Source: Oscillospiraceae bacterium | GTDB taxonomy: Bacteria; Bacillota; Clostridia; Oscillospirales; CAG-272 | NCBI GenBank assembly: GCA_015064005.1 | Contig: SVTA01000008.1 | Coordinates: 1-38,221, forward strand | Reading direction: 5' to 3' | DNA: 38,221 bases | Shown: piece after piece, positions 23,873 through 32,376 of the stretch | Numbering within the stretch: position 1 is the first letter of the stretch | How the letters are laid out: each line of letters begins with the position of its first letter | Notes under the pieces: model-generated | Told to the model about the DNA's origin: nothing | Databases searched by the model: none | The model's input: the letters and a program-made list of their open reading frames with translations, nothing else | Translations under genes and position numbers: made by a program

Positions 23873-26308
23873 ATGGCATCCTACATCGAAAAAGCCGAAA
23901 AGCTGACCCTACCCGTGATCATTCTAGGCGGTGTGACCGCCTTCCCCGCCGTTACGCTGAATTTTGAAATTTCCGACGAGCCCTCCCTTGCTGCCGCCAC
24001 CGCCGCCAACGCCACGGACTCCTTTGTGCTGCTGCTGACGCTGCAGGGTCCCGTGGAGGGAGAGCTTAAGCTCGATCATTTTTATCAGGTTGGCACCGTT
24101 GCCAAGATCAAACAGTGCATCAAAACCGCCGAGGGCACCATGCGTCTGCTCTGCGAGGGCTATGCCCGGGCAAGCGTGCTGGAGCTGCGCCACTTTGCCG
24201 AGTATCTCTCCGCCAATGTCATCAGCAAGACCGTCACCTGCACCGACGGGGGCGGCCTGCGGGGCGAGGCCCTGCTGCGGGAGGGACGTCGGGCGCTGGA
24301 CGCGATGACCGAGCTGCTGCCCACTCTGACCGATGACATAAGCAAGGCCGCCCGCGCCATTGAATCCCCCGGCGCCTTCGCGGACTTTGTGGCCGCAAAC
24401 ATTTTGGTGCGCCCGGAGGACAAGCAGGCAGTGCTGGAGGTCTTTGAGCCGCTGGAGCGTCTGGAGTGCGTACTGCTCCTGATGGAGGAGGAGACCGAGC
24501 TGCTGCGCTACGAGCTGGAGATTCACCGCGAGGTGCGGGAGCATCTGGCGCGCAACCAGAAGGAATACTACCTGCGCGAGCAGATCCGCGTCATCGAGGA
24601 CGAGCTGGGTGAGGGCGGCGACAACGAAATTGACGAATACGAGCGCCGCATCCGGGAAGCAAAGCTGCCGGAGGAGGTAGAAAAGAAGTTGCTGAAGGAA
24701 AATGAGCGCATGGCCAAGACCCCCTTCGGCTCCGCGGAATCTAGCGTGCTGCGCAATTATCTCGACGTGTGCCTTGATCTGCCATGGAATCGCCGAACGG
24801 AGGATCGCATCGATCTTGCCGCCGCGGAAAAGATCCTGAACGCCGACCATTACGGTCTTGTGAAGGTCAAGGAGCGCATTCTCGAATATCTGGCTGTGAA
24901 AAAGCTGAACCCGGAGCTGCGCGGGCAGATTCTCTGCCTCGTGGGCCCTCCCGGCGTGGGCAAGACCTCCGTGGCTGCCTCCATTGCCAGAGCCATGAAC
25001 CGCAAATACGTGCGGGTTTCGCTGGGTGGCGTCCGTGACGAGGCTGATATCCGCGGTCACCGCAAGACCTACCTCGGCGCCATGCCCGGCCGCATTATGG
25101 CCGCGCTGACCCAAGCGGGTGTGAACAATCCCCTCCTCCTCCTTGACGAGGTGGACAAGCTGACAAGGGACGCCCACGGCGACCCCTCCTCCGCACTGCT
25201 GGAGGTGCTGGACGGCGAGCAGAACAAGACCTTCCGCGATCATTTCGTGGAGCTGCCCTTCGATCTTTCCGACTGTCTGTTTATTGCTACCGCCAACACG
25301 CTGGACACCGTACCCAAGCCCCTCATTGACCGTATGGAGATCATTGAGCTGCATACCTATACCAAAAACGAAAAGATCCACATTGCCACCGACCACCTGC
25401 TGAAGAAGCAGATGAAGCGGCACGGCGTGGACGGCCGCCGTCTGCGCATCACCGAGGAGGCCGTTGCCGGCATCATTGACGATTACACCAGAGAGGCGGG
25501 GGTGCGTACACTGGAGCGTCACATTGCCGCCGTCTGCCGCAAGGCCGCCCGTGCCGTGGCCGAAGGCAAAAAGGGGCGCATCACCGTCACGAATGAAAAT
25601 CTGCCCGATTTCCTTGGCCCCCGCCGCATGCCCCGCGAGCGGATCGCAGAGCGGGATGCCGTGGGCGTGGTCAACGGCCTTGCCTATACCGAGGCCGGCG
25701 GCGACATGCTGAAGGTGGAGGCACTGGTATTCCCCGGCGACGGTAAGATCGAGCTGACCGGTTCTTTGGGCGACGTGATGAAGGAATCTGCCCGCATTGC
25801 CGTCAGCTATATCCGTGCCAACGCGGAAAAGCTGCACGTCCCCACCGACTTCCATAAAAAATACGATCTGCACATCCACTTCCCCGAGGGTGCCGTGCCC
25901 AAGGACGGTCCCTCTGCCGGTGCCGCCATGGTCACCGCCATCGTCAGCGCCCTCTCCGGCCGCAGCGTTTCCCGGGATGTGGCTATGACCGGCGAGATCA
26001 CCCTGACGGGTGAGGTGCTGGCCATCGGCGGTCTGAAGGAAAAGACCATGGCCGCAGCCGCCGCAGGCGTGAAGACCGTGCTGATTCCCGTTGATAATAT
26101 GAAGGATATCCCGGAGCTGGATCCCGAGGCGGTAGCGGCACTGCGCATTCTGCCCTGCCGTCAGCTCTCCGAGGTGCTGGCCGAGGCGCTGGCTCCCGTG
26201 CCCGCCCCCGCGGAAAAGCCCCGGGAAAAGGCCGTAGCGGCGCCGGAGGAATGGATCATTCCGGAGCAGCAAAAAACCAACCGAGGAGGCAAGCGCTATG
26301 GCATCTAA
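23873..26308 (+). CDS. lon: ATP-dependent protease Lon
   Basis: 811 residues, LonA type with all three domains. The N-terminal substrate-recognition domain (about 1-200) is more divergent than usual in its first 60 residues. It is followed by the coiled linker and an AAA+ module with Walker A GPPGVGKT near 358-365 and Walker B LLLLDEVDKL near 424. The C-terminal protease domain has the catalytic Ser681 in KDGPSAGAAM and Lys724 in GGLKEK, 43 residues apart as in E. coli Lon. Degrades damaged and regulatory proteins in the cytosol. ATG with AAAGGA 8 nt upstream. It overlaps engB by 11 nt, the conserved lon-engB pair of Bacillota. The C-terminal 40 residues are Pro/Ala/Lys-rich and probably disordered. 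Confidence 0.97.
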   Translation: MASYIEKAEKLTLPVIILGGVTAFPAVTLNFEISDEPSLAAATAANATDSFVLLLTLQGPVEGELKLDHFYQVGTVAKIKQCIKTAEGTMRLLCEGYARASVLELRHFAEYLSANVISKTVTCTDGGGLRGEALLREGRRALDAMTELLPTLTDDISKAARAIESPGAFADFVAANILVRPEDKQAVLEVFEPLERLECVLLLMEEETELLRYELEIHREVREHLARNQKEYYLREQIRVIEDELGEGGDNEIDEYERRIREAKLPEEVEKKLLKENERMAKTPFGSAESSVLRNYLDVCLDLPWNRRTEDRIDLAAAEKILNADHYGLVKVKERILEYLAVKKLNPELRGQILCLVGPPGVGKTSVAASIARAMNRKYVRVSLGGVRDEADIRGHRKTYLGAMPGRIMAALTQAGVNNPLLLLDEVDKLTRDAHGDPSSALLEVLDGEQNKTFRDHFVELPFDLSDCLFIATANTLDTVPKPLIDRMEIIELHTYTKNEKIHIATDHLLKKQMKRHGVDGRRLRITEEAVAGIIDDYTREAGVRTLERHIAAVCRKAARAVAEGKKGRITVTNENLPDFLGPRRMPRERIAERDAVGVVNGLAYTEAGGDMLKVEALVFPGDGKIELTGSLGDVMKESARIAVSYIRANAEKLHVPTDFHKKYDLHIHFPEGAVPKDGPSAGAAMVTAIVSALSGRSVSRDVAMTGEITLTGEVLAIGGLKEKTMAAAAAGVKTVLIPVDNMKDIPELDPEAVAALRILPCRQLSEVLAEALAPVPAPAEKPREKAVAAPEEWIIPEQQKTNRGGKRYGI

Positions 26309-26903
26309 TCTGAATCTGCAAAACGCCAATCTCCTAATCAGTGCCGGCGAGATCCGCCAGTTTCCCTCTGCCGATGTGCCGCAGGTGGCCCTTTCCGGCC
26401 GCTCCAATGTGGGCAAAAGCTCGCTGATCAATACCCTGCTCTGCCGCAAGGCTCTCGCCCGCGTCAGCAGCGCCCCCGGCAAGACCATCACCATCAATTT
26501 TTACAATGTAGACAAGAAGCTGTTTCTCGTGGACCTGCCGGGCTACGGCTTTGCCAAGCGCCCGCCCCAGGAGAAGGCCAAATGGTCCGCTCTCACCGAC
26601 GGCTTCTTCACCAAGAATCCCAACATCGATCGGCTCGCGCTGGTGCTGCAGCTCATCGACTTGAAGGTAGGTCCCACCGCCGACGACGTGATGATGCTTT
26701 CCTATCTCACCGAGGCGGAGCTGCCCTTTGCGGTGATTGCCACCAAGACCGACAAGCTGAACAAGACCGAACGCGCCGCGGCACTGCAGGCGCTCCGCAG
26801 CCACCCCGCCATTCCGGCGGATACCGTCATCATTCCCTTCTCCGCCCAGACGGGTGAGGGCAAAAATGACGTTCTGAATCTCATTTACGAAAGGATCGGT
26901 TGA
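26298..26903 (+). CDS. engB: Ribosome biogenesis GTP-binding protein YsxC/EngB
   Basis: 201 residues. Essential small GTPase for 50S assembly. G1 GRSNVGKSS (34-42), G3 DLPGYGFA (near 78) and G4 TKTDKLNKTE (near 152) are all intact; the switch region reads APGKTITINFYNVD. It starts inside the end of lon, with GGAGG upstream. Its stop lies 2 nt before the next ATG. Confidence 0.97.
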   Translation: MASNLNLQNANLLISAGEIRQFPSADVPQVALSGRSNVGKSSLINTLLCRKALARVSSAPGKTITINFYNVDKKLFLVDLPGYGFAKRPPQEKAKWSALTDGFFTKNPNIDRLALVLQLIDLKVGPTADDVMMLSYLTEAELPFAVIATKTDKLNKTERAAALQALRSHPAIPADTVIIPFSAQTGEGKNDVLNLIYERIG

Positions 26904-26905
26904 CC

Positions 26906-27553
26906 ATGACCCGTATCATTATCGTCCGTCACGGACAGAGCGAGGCCAACCTCGCACATCTCTTTGCCGCTCGCACCGACGTCAAGCTTACCGAGATCGG
27001 CCGTGCCCAGGCCGAGGCGCTGGCAGAGCAGCTTGCGAAAACCGAGAAGATCGACGCGGTCTACGCCAGCGATCTTTCCCGCGCCACCGACACCGTTGAC
27101 CCCACCGCCGCCCGCTTTGGCCTCAAGGTCATCCCCGATGAAAAGCTTCGGGAAATCCGTGCAGGCGACTGGGAAAATCTGCCCTTTGGTGAGCTGCGCG
27201 TCAACCCCGCCTACAGCGAGGACTATCGGATGTGGGCAGAAGATACCGCCAACTGCCGCTGCACCGGCGGCGAGAGCGTCCGCGAGCTTTACGACCGTGT
27301 GGTGACCGAGGTTCTGGAGATCGCCCGTCGCCACGATGGCGAGACCGTGCTGATCGGTACCCACTGGACCCCCGTCGCCGCCGTGATCTCCCACACCATG
27401 TGCGGCTCTGCCGACTGCGTTTCCCAAAAGCTGAACCCCATCAACGCCGCGTTGCAGATCTTCCGCTACGAGGACGGCAAGCTGACGCTGGAGGTATCGA
27501 ACTTCGACGAGCATCTGAAAAACGTAGGCTACGTTGAGCCCTACAAGCCCTGA
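26906..27553 (+). CDS. Histidine phosphatase family protein
   Basis: 215 residues, phosphoglycerate mutase-like fold. The phosphohistidine motif is RIIIVRHGQSEAN with R8-H9-G10. Other active-site elements are SDLSRATDTV, the acidic EIRAGDWEN, and the second His in GTHWTPVAAVI near 150. Such proteins range from cofactor-dependent mutases to phosphatases acting on small molecules (CobC, GpmB, PhoE types); sequence alone does not settle the substrate. I choose the ATG at 26906; a TTG at 26900 is in frame, but its spacing to AAGGA is short. Between engB and lysA in the lon operon. Confidence 0.88.
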   Translation: MTRIIIVRHGQSEANLAHLFAARTDVKLTEIGRAQAEALAEQLAKTEKIDAVYASDLSRATDTVDPTAARFGLKVIPDEKLREIRAGDWENLPFGELRVNPAYSEDYRMWAEDTANCRCTGGESVRELYDRVVTEVLEIARRHDGETVLIGTHWTPVAAVISHTMCGSADCVSQKLNPINAALQIFRYEDGKLTLEVSNFDEHLKNVGYVEPYKP

Positions 27554-27570
27554 AGCTGAAAGGAAAGATT

Positions 27571-28872
27571 ATGCTGCTTTATCCCCACTTGAACGTGAAC
27601 GAAAAGGGCCATCTCACCATCGGTGGCCTCGATACCGTGGCGCTGGCTGCCGAATTCGGCACGCCCGCCTACATTATGGATGAAAGCGTCATCCGCGAGA
27701 ACTGCCGCACCTATCTTACCGCCGCGCGGGCAGGCTTCGGTGCTGATGCGCTGCCCCTTTATGCCTCCAAGGCACTGTGCTTTGCGGGCATTTACCGCAT
27801 CGTGGCCGAGGAGGGGCTGGGAGTTGACTGCGTTTCCGGCGGTGAGCTTTATACCGCCGCCAAGGCAGGCTTTCCTGCCGAGCGCATCTATTTCCACGGC
27901 AACAACAAGACCGATGCCGATCTCCGTCAGGCCATGGACATGGGCGTGGGCACGGTGGTGGTAGACAATATCGACGAGCTGGAGGCGCTGGAGGCGATTG
28001 CCGAGCAGCGCTGCAAGACCCAGCGCATTCTGCTGCGCATCACTCCCGGCATTGACCCCCACACCCACAGGGCCATTCAGACCGGCAACGTGGACTCCAA
28101 GTTCGGCAATGCCATCGTCACCGGCGGTGCCATGGCCATCACCAAGCGCGCCCTTGCCTGCAAGCGACTGCAGCTCTGCGGCTTCCATTGCCACGTGGGC
28201 TCTCAGATCTTTGAGATCGACCCCTTCCGGGACGCGGCGGACATTATGCTGCGCTTCATTGCCGACGTGCGTCGGGAGACCGGGTTCCTTGCGGAGGAGC
28301 TGAATCTCGGCGGCGGCCTCGGTGTGCCCTATACCGCAGAGGATCCCCGCATCGATTACGCCGCATCCGTTGCCGACATTGCCGCCGTGGCCAAGCACGC
28401 CGCCGAGGCGGCGGGTGTGCCGATGCCCCGCATCATTCTGGAGCCGGGTCGGTCGCTGGTGGCCGCTGCCGGCATCACGCTGTATACCGTTGGCTCCGTC
28501 AAGGAGATCCCCGGCTTCCGGAACTACGTTTCCGTGGACGGCGGCATGCCCGATAACCCCCGCTACGCGCTGTATCAGTCCCGCTACACCGCCCTCATTG
28601 CCAACCGGGCGGCAGAGCCCGCGGATTACCGCGCCACCGTTGCCGGCCGCTGCTGCGAGTCCGGCGACCTGATCGGTGAGAGCATGGCACTCCAGCGCCC
28701 CCGACGCGGCGATATTCTGGCAGTGCTCGTCACCGGCGCCTATAACTACGCCATGGCCTCCAATTACAATCGCCTGCCCCGCCCGCCCATCGTGCTGGTA
28801 CGGGACGGCGTTGCCCGCGTGGCCGTCAGGAGAGAAAGCTTTGCCGATCTCCTGCGCAACGATATCATCTGA
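27571..28872 (+). CDS. lysA: Diaminopimelate decarboxylase
   Basis: 433 residues. PLP enzyme that makes lysine from meso-DAP. The alanine-racemase-like barrel carries the PLP lysine K67 in LPLYASKALCF. Family motifs follow: HGNNKTDADL, CGFHCHVGSQIF, LNLGGGLGVPY and ILEPGRSLVAAAG. The C-terminal beta domain has GRCCESGDL and GAYNYAMASNYNRLPRP, which supply the dimer-shared Cys and Tyr of the active site. A good ribosome site (GAAAGGA) precedes the ATG. Together with the aspartate kinase at 258-1577 it marks the first and last steps of lysine synthesis within this window. Confidence 0.97.
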   Translation: MLLYPHLNVNEKGHLTIGGLDTVALAAEFGTPAYIMDESVIRENCRTYLTAARAGFGADALPLYASKALCFAGIYRIVAEEGLGVDCVSGGELYTAAKAGFPAERIYFHGNNKTDADLRQAMDMGVGTVVVDNIDELEALEAIAEQRCKTQRILLRITPGIDPHTHRAIQTGNVDSKFGNAIVTGGAMAITKRALACKRLQLCGFHCHVGSQIFEIDPFRDAADIMLRFIADVRRETGFLAEELNLGGGLGVPYTAEDPRIDYAASVADIAAVAKHAAEAAGVPMPRIILEPGRSLVAAAGITLYTVGSVKEIPGFRNYVSVDGGMPDNPRYALYQSRYTALIANRAAEPADYRATVAGRCCESGDLIGESMALQRPRRGDILAVLVTGAYNYAMASNYNRLPRPPIVLVRDGVARVAVRRESFADLLRNDII

Positions 28873-28889
28873 TTTCCAAAGGAGTTTTT

Positions 28890-29585
28890 ATGTTCCGTTA
28901 TATGCTGGGTGGCGGAGATCTCAAGAGCTATCTGATCAGCATGCTCCTCTCCCTCCCGATCGTTTTGCTTTCCCTTTCCCTGCACGAGACCGCTCACGGC
29001 TTCGCTGCCTGGCGACTGGGCGACCCCACCGCACGCAACCTCGGACGGCTGACTCTGAACCCCTTGAAGCACCTTGACCCCATCGGCTTTCTCTGCATGC
29101 TGCTGGCCGGCTTCGGCTGGGCAAAGCCCGTCCCCATCAACAGCCGCTACTTCAAAAAGCCCCGCAGAGATACGGCGCTGGTCGGCCTTGCGGGCCCGCT
29201 GTCCAATCTTCTTCTCTCCGTGGTATTTTTGCTGCTGCTGCGCTTCGTTGGCTTCGGATGGCTGGCGCGGATCCCCGTGCAGAGTCAGTTTCAGTTTAAC
29301 CTCATTTATTTTCTTCTGATCTTTCTCTATTACGGCGTATACATGAACGTCACCCTCGCCGTATTCAACCTGCTGCCGGTGCCGCCGTTGGACGGCTCCC
29401 GTATCTTCTTTTTGCTGCTGCCTCCGCGCCTTTATTTCAGAGTGATGCAGTACGAGCGCTACATTTCCCTTGCCATCATGCTCCTGCTTCTGCTGGGGCC
29501 GCTCTCAAGGCTCATCAGCCTCATTACCGGGCTGATCGTCAAGGGAATGTTTGCCATCACCGGCATGTCCGGCTTTCTCATTTGA
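28890..29585 (+). CDS. Site-2 protease (M50) family membrane metalloprotease
   Basis: 231 residues with about five or six membrane segments. Zinc site HETAH (32-36) lies inside the first hydrophobic stretch. The second motif [12 protein letters not shown] (160-171) supplies the Asp ligand. There is no PDZ domain, so this is the small M50 type. Such proteins cut within membranes; the target is unknown. A small M50 protease next to scpA-scpB is frequent in Bacillota. It lies 17 nt after lysA with AAAGGAG upstream. The segment [20 protein letters not shown] matches the usual family linker before the AGPLSN motif. Confidence 0.93.
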   Translation: MFRYMLGGGDLKSYLISMLLSLPIVLLSLSLHETAHGFAAWRLGDPTARNLGRLTLNPLKHLDPIGFLCMLLAGFGWAKPVPINSRYFKKPRRDTALVGLAGPLSNLLLSVVFLLLLRFVGFGWLARIPVQSQFQFNLIYFLLIFLYYGVYMNVTLAVFNLLPVPPLDGSRIFFLLLPPRLYFRVMQYERYISLAIMLLLLLGPLSRLISLITGLIVKGMFAITGMSGFLI

Positions 29586-29604
29586 TCAACCAAAGGAGCT
29601 CCGT

Positions 29605-30393
29605 ATGGAACAAATGACCTACCGGCTATCGGATTTTGAGGGTCCCCTCGATCTTCTGATCGCCCTGATCGAAAAAAACAAGGTCAATATACTCGATATC
29701 CCCATTGCCCTCATCTGCGATCAGTATCTGGAATTTCTTTCCGAGGCTGAAGCGATGGATATGGAGATCGCCACCGAATTCCTCAATATGGCAAGCCAGC
29801 TGATGGTGTGGAAAAGCGCCATGCTCCTGCCCCATGAGGAGGCGGCGGAAAAGGCGCCCCGTTTTGACCTTTCCGACATCCTGATCCGTCACCAGCAGGC
29901 CAAGGAGGCTGCCCCCAAGCTGCATCCTCTTTATGCCTATTACAGCAACCGTATGGTGAAGGACACCGACGAGATCGCCCCCGACCGAAGCTACGTAGCC
30001 GACCAGGACATTGAGGGGCTGCTGGTGGCCGTGCGGCGCATCAACAGCTACCGCGACGCCATGGAGCGGGTCAAAACCAACTTTACCCCTATGATCAGCA
30101 AGCCCATCGTGCCCGTGGAGGGCAAGATCGTAAGGATCCTTGATACCCTCACCGTTCGGGGCACCGCCACCCTGCGGGAGCTTTTACAGAACGCTCCCAC
30201 GCTGGCCGATCTCATCGCCTCCTTTATGGGCGTGCTGGAGCTGATCAAGACCCGCAAGATCCTGATGGAGGAGATCGAAAACGACACCAACTCCGTGCGG
30301 GGCGAGGAGACCCGATTCTTCCTCAATCCCGATGCCCCCACCGAGGAGGAGCTGGCCGCAGCTGAGGCCACCCCCGCGCCCAACGCACAGTAA
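29605..30393 (+). CDS. scpA: Segregation and condensation protein A
   Basis: 262 residues. Kleisin that bridges the SMC heads with ScpB. N-terminal signature YRLSDFEGPLDLLIALIEKN, then IDIPIALICDQYLEF-like helices and the central MEIATEFLNMASQLMVWKS. The C-terminal winged helix (about 180-240) binds the SMC cap. The ATG at 29605 has AAAGGAGCT upstream; the frame extension to 29551 lies inside the protease gene. Its partner smc is on the opposite strand with a separate promoter, so dosage balance must cross two operons. Confidence 0.96.
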   Translation: MEQMTYRLSDFEGPLDLLIALIEKNKVNILDIPIALICDQYLEFLSEAEAMDMEIATEFLNMASQLMVWKSAMLLPHEEAAEKAPRFDLSDILIRHQQAKEAAPKLHPLYAYYSNRMVKDTDEIAPDRSYVADQDIEGLLVAVRRINSYRDAMERVKTNFTPMISKPIVPVEGKIVRILDTLTVRGTATLRELLQNAPTLADLIASFMGVLELIKTRKILMEEIENDTNSVRGEETRFFLNPDAPTEEELAAAEATPAPNAQ

Positions 30394-30405
30394 AGGAGCA
30401 GACAA

Positions 30406-31038
30406 ATGGAACATTTGGAAGAAAACCTGCAACCCATCAAAAACGTGGAAAGCTGTATTGAAGCGGTGGTGTTCGCCGCCGGCTATCCCGTTCCCTATCA
30501 TAAGCTGGCCGACGTCACCGGCCTCGGCCTGCGGGAAATCCGCACGCTGGTTGCCCACATTGCGGAAAAATACGCCGCCGAGGAGCACGGCATCATGCTG
30601 CTTGCCTTTGAGGACAGCTGCCAGTTTTGCACCAAGGAGCAGTACGGCCCCTACATCAGAGAAGCACTCAGCATCCGCCGGGGCGGCAACCTTTCCGCCT
30701 CCTCCATGGAGGTGCTGGCCATCGTGGCCTACAATCAGCCCGTCACCCGTGCCTTTGTGGACGCGGTACGCGGCGTGGACAGCAACTACGCCGTCAACTC
30801 CCTCATTGACAAGGAGCTGATCGGCCCCGTGGGACGTCTGGACGCCCCCGGCCGCCCTGTGCTGTACGGCACCACGGAAAAGTTCCTGCGTGTCTTTGGC
30901 CTCTCCTCTCTGAAGGATCTGCCCGAAACCGAGATCCAGCTGCCCGATGACAAGGGCAAGGAGGCCATGAACATCATCACCGACGAGGAGAACGTCGAGC
31001 AGCTTTCCATCGACTCGGCCGTTTCCGATACCGAATAA
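30406..31038 (+). CDS. scpB: Segregation and condensation protein B
   Basis: 210 residues. Dimeric winged-helix partner of ScpA. NVESCIEAVVFAAGYPVP opens the first domain; the second contains LSASSMEVLAIVAYNQPVTRAFVDAVRGVDS and LLYGTTEKFLRVFGL-type segments, both diagnostic. The acidic C-terminal 30 residues look disordered. It is 12 nt after scpA with AAAGGAG before the ATG, so the two are certainly co-translated. Confidence 0.96.
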   Translation: MEHLEENLQPIKNVESCIEAVVFAAGYPVPYHKLADVTGLGLREIRTLVAHIAEKYAAEEHGIMLLAFEDSCQFCTKEQYGPYIREALSIRRGGNLSASSMEVLAIVAYNQPVTRAFVDAVRGVDSNYAVNSLIDKELIGPVGRLDAPGRPVLYGTTEKFLRVFGLSSLKDLPETEIQLPDDKGKEAMNIITDEENVEQLSIDSAVSDTE

Positions 31039-31080
31039 ACATAACCTTCCCGTCAGCGTGAAAAGGAGGTGAGCGAAGCG

Positions 31081-31806
31081 TTGACTGCATGGATCATCAT
31101 CGGCTCCGTTTTGCTGTTTATTGCGGCTCTGGTCTTTTTGCCGATACGCTACGTGCTGACCTACAACGAGAAAAAAGGGCTGGAGCTGCGCTTACACCTG
31201 CTGTGCTTCTCCTTTGACGCCCTTTCCACCCAAGAAAAAATCGATAAAAGGAGGGAGCGCACCCGCCAGCGGGCGCGAAAAATCCTCCAAAAGCGCAACA
31301 AGCAAAAGCTGAAGCAAATAAAAAAGGCGGGGGGGACACCTGCAGAGCCACCACCGCCGCTCCCCCCAACCAAGCCCACGCTGTGGGAGGACATCGTATT
31401 CCTGCGGGGCGTTTTGGCCGCGCTGCTCCGCAAAACGGGCAAATACCTGCATCTGAAAACCTCGCGGATCTACGTTCGCGTGGCCACGGGTGACGCCGCC
31501 GAAACCGCCGTTCTCTACGGTGCCGTTTCCGGAGCCGTTACCTACCTTCTCGCCATTCTCGATCGCATCACCCTCCTTCACGTGAAGGAAAAGACCGTCT
31601 ATGTCTTCCCCGATTATTTGGCCGACTCCTCGGCCGCCGATATTCGTATCGTGCTGGGACTGCGGGTGTGGTCGGGCGTAGCGCTGCTGTTCTCCGTCGC
31701 CTTTACCTCCGTAAAGATCCAGTACGAGCAGGAGCTTGCCCGTCAGAAAAAGCGCCGCGCCAAGCTGCGCCAACAGCAAAAGCAAGCCTCTGCCGCCCCC
31801 AAATAA
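31081..31806 (+). CDS. DUF2953 (YtfI-like) membrane-anchored protein, TTG start
   Basis: About 241 residues. One N-terminal membrane helix (AWIIIGSVLLFIAALVFLP) precedes a basic, Lys/Arg-rich stretch (about 50-90), a proline run and a C-terminal DUF2953-like domain with the LHLKTSRIYVRVATGDAAET core. The nearest frame opening, GTG at 31069, overlaps the AGGAGGTGA ribosome site, so the TTG at 31081, with about 8 nt spacing, must be the start. DUF2953 genes pair with ytfJ/gerW (B. subtilis ytfI-ytfJ), exactly as here. Function unknown; a role linked to sporulation is inferred only from that pairing. Confidence 0.82.
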   Translation: MTAWIIIGSVLLFIAALVFLPIRYVLTYNEKKGLELRLHLLCFSFDALSTQEKIDKRRERTRQRARKILQKRNKQKLKQIKKAGGTPAEPPPPLPPTKPTLWEDIVFLRGVLAALLRKTGKYLHLKTSRIYVRVATGDAAETAVLYGAVSGAVTYLLAILDRITLLHVKEKTVYVFPDYLADSSAADIRIVLGLRVWSGVALLFSVAFTSVKIQYEQELARQKKRRAKLRQQQKQASAAPK

Positions 31807-31827
31807 ACGTCAGAAAGGAATCTTACC

Positions 31828-32322
31828 ATGCCTGAACAGAATCACAAATTAGAGGATATGATCCGCACCTCTCTTGAGAGCATCCGCACCATGGTGGATG
31901 CCAACACCGTTGTGGGCACCCCCATTGAAACCGCCTCCGGTACCACCATCATTCCCATCTCCAAGGTCTCGGTGGGCTATGCCTCCGGCGGTATGGATTT
32001 CGACGGCAAGCACCCCGCCTCCCTCAAGAACTTTGCCGGCAGCGGCGGCACCGGTGTTTCCGTGCAGCCCGTGTGCTTCCTTGCCGTTGACGCCGAGGGT
32101 GGCGTGGAGGTGCTTCCGCTGGTCACCACCTCCGCCTCCGATTCCGTGGAGAAGCTGGCTGCCGCCATCGACTATGCCCCCGAGCTGCTGGAGCGCCTGA
32201 AGGAGCTGTTTGCCAAGATCAAGCTGAAGAAGGACGTCCGTGAGGACATCATCGAGGAGGTGGCCAAGGACGCTGCCGAAACCACCGAGAACGTGAAGAA
32301 AAGCCGCTTCGGCAAAAAATAA
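31828..32322 (+). CDS. gerW: GerW-family sporulation protein YtfJ
   Basis: 164 residues. The family core ANTVVGTPIETASGTTIIPI followed by SKVSVGYASGGMDF is unmistakable. In B. subtilis YtfJ/GerW is made in the forespore and is needed for normal L-alanine germination. The C-terminus is charged (KKDVREDIIEEVAKDAAE) and ends in basic KKSRFGKK. No signal peptide. Good AGAAAGGA site before the ATG. Its presence with Spo0A and a Dac enzyme is the main evidence that this organism makes spores. Confidence 0.94.
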   Translation: MPEQNHKLEDMIRTSLESIRTMVDANTVVGTPIETASGTTIIPISKVSVGYASGGMDFDGKHPASLKNFAGSGGTGVSVQPVCFLAVDAEGGVEVLPLVTTSASDSVEKLAAAIDYAPELLERLKELFAKIKLKKDVREDIIEEVAKDAAETTENVKKSRFGKK

Positions 32323-32336
32323 AAGCGCATAAACGG

Positions 32337-32376
32337 CACGATCACCTCCATATAGTAGCATGGAGGTGATTTCGTG
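32337..32376 (+). promoter_or_regulatory. Ribosome-site-sequestering hairpin, with a possible embedded sporulation promoter
   Basis: A perfect 11-bp inverted repeat, ATCACCTCCAT (32341-32351) and ATGGAGGTGAT (32360-32370), has an 8-nt loop. After a 2-nt bulge it extends by CACG/CGTG, which pairs with the GTG start of the dac gene. The 3' arm is the dac ribosome site; the 5' arm copies the 16S rRNA tail GATCACCTCC. No T-tract follows, so it is not a terminator. Within it, CATATAGTA (32349-32357) resembles a sigma-E/sigma-K -10 (CATAnnnTA), with ATA 17 nt upstream (32329-32331). Confidence 0.75.

Noticed and set aside
23924-26497. 857-codon open frame antisense to lon
   Set aside because: Longest shadow in the window; it would cover lon and part of engB and shows no recognisable motif.
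32337-32376. Intrinsic terminator after gerW
   Set aside because: The stem is strong but has no T-tract, and it contains the ribosome site and start codon of the next gene.
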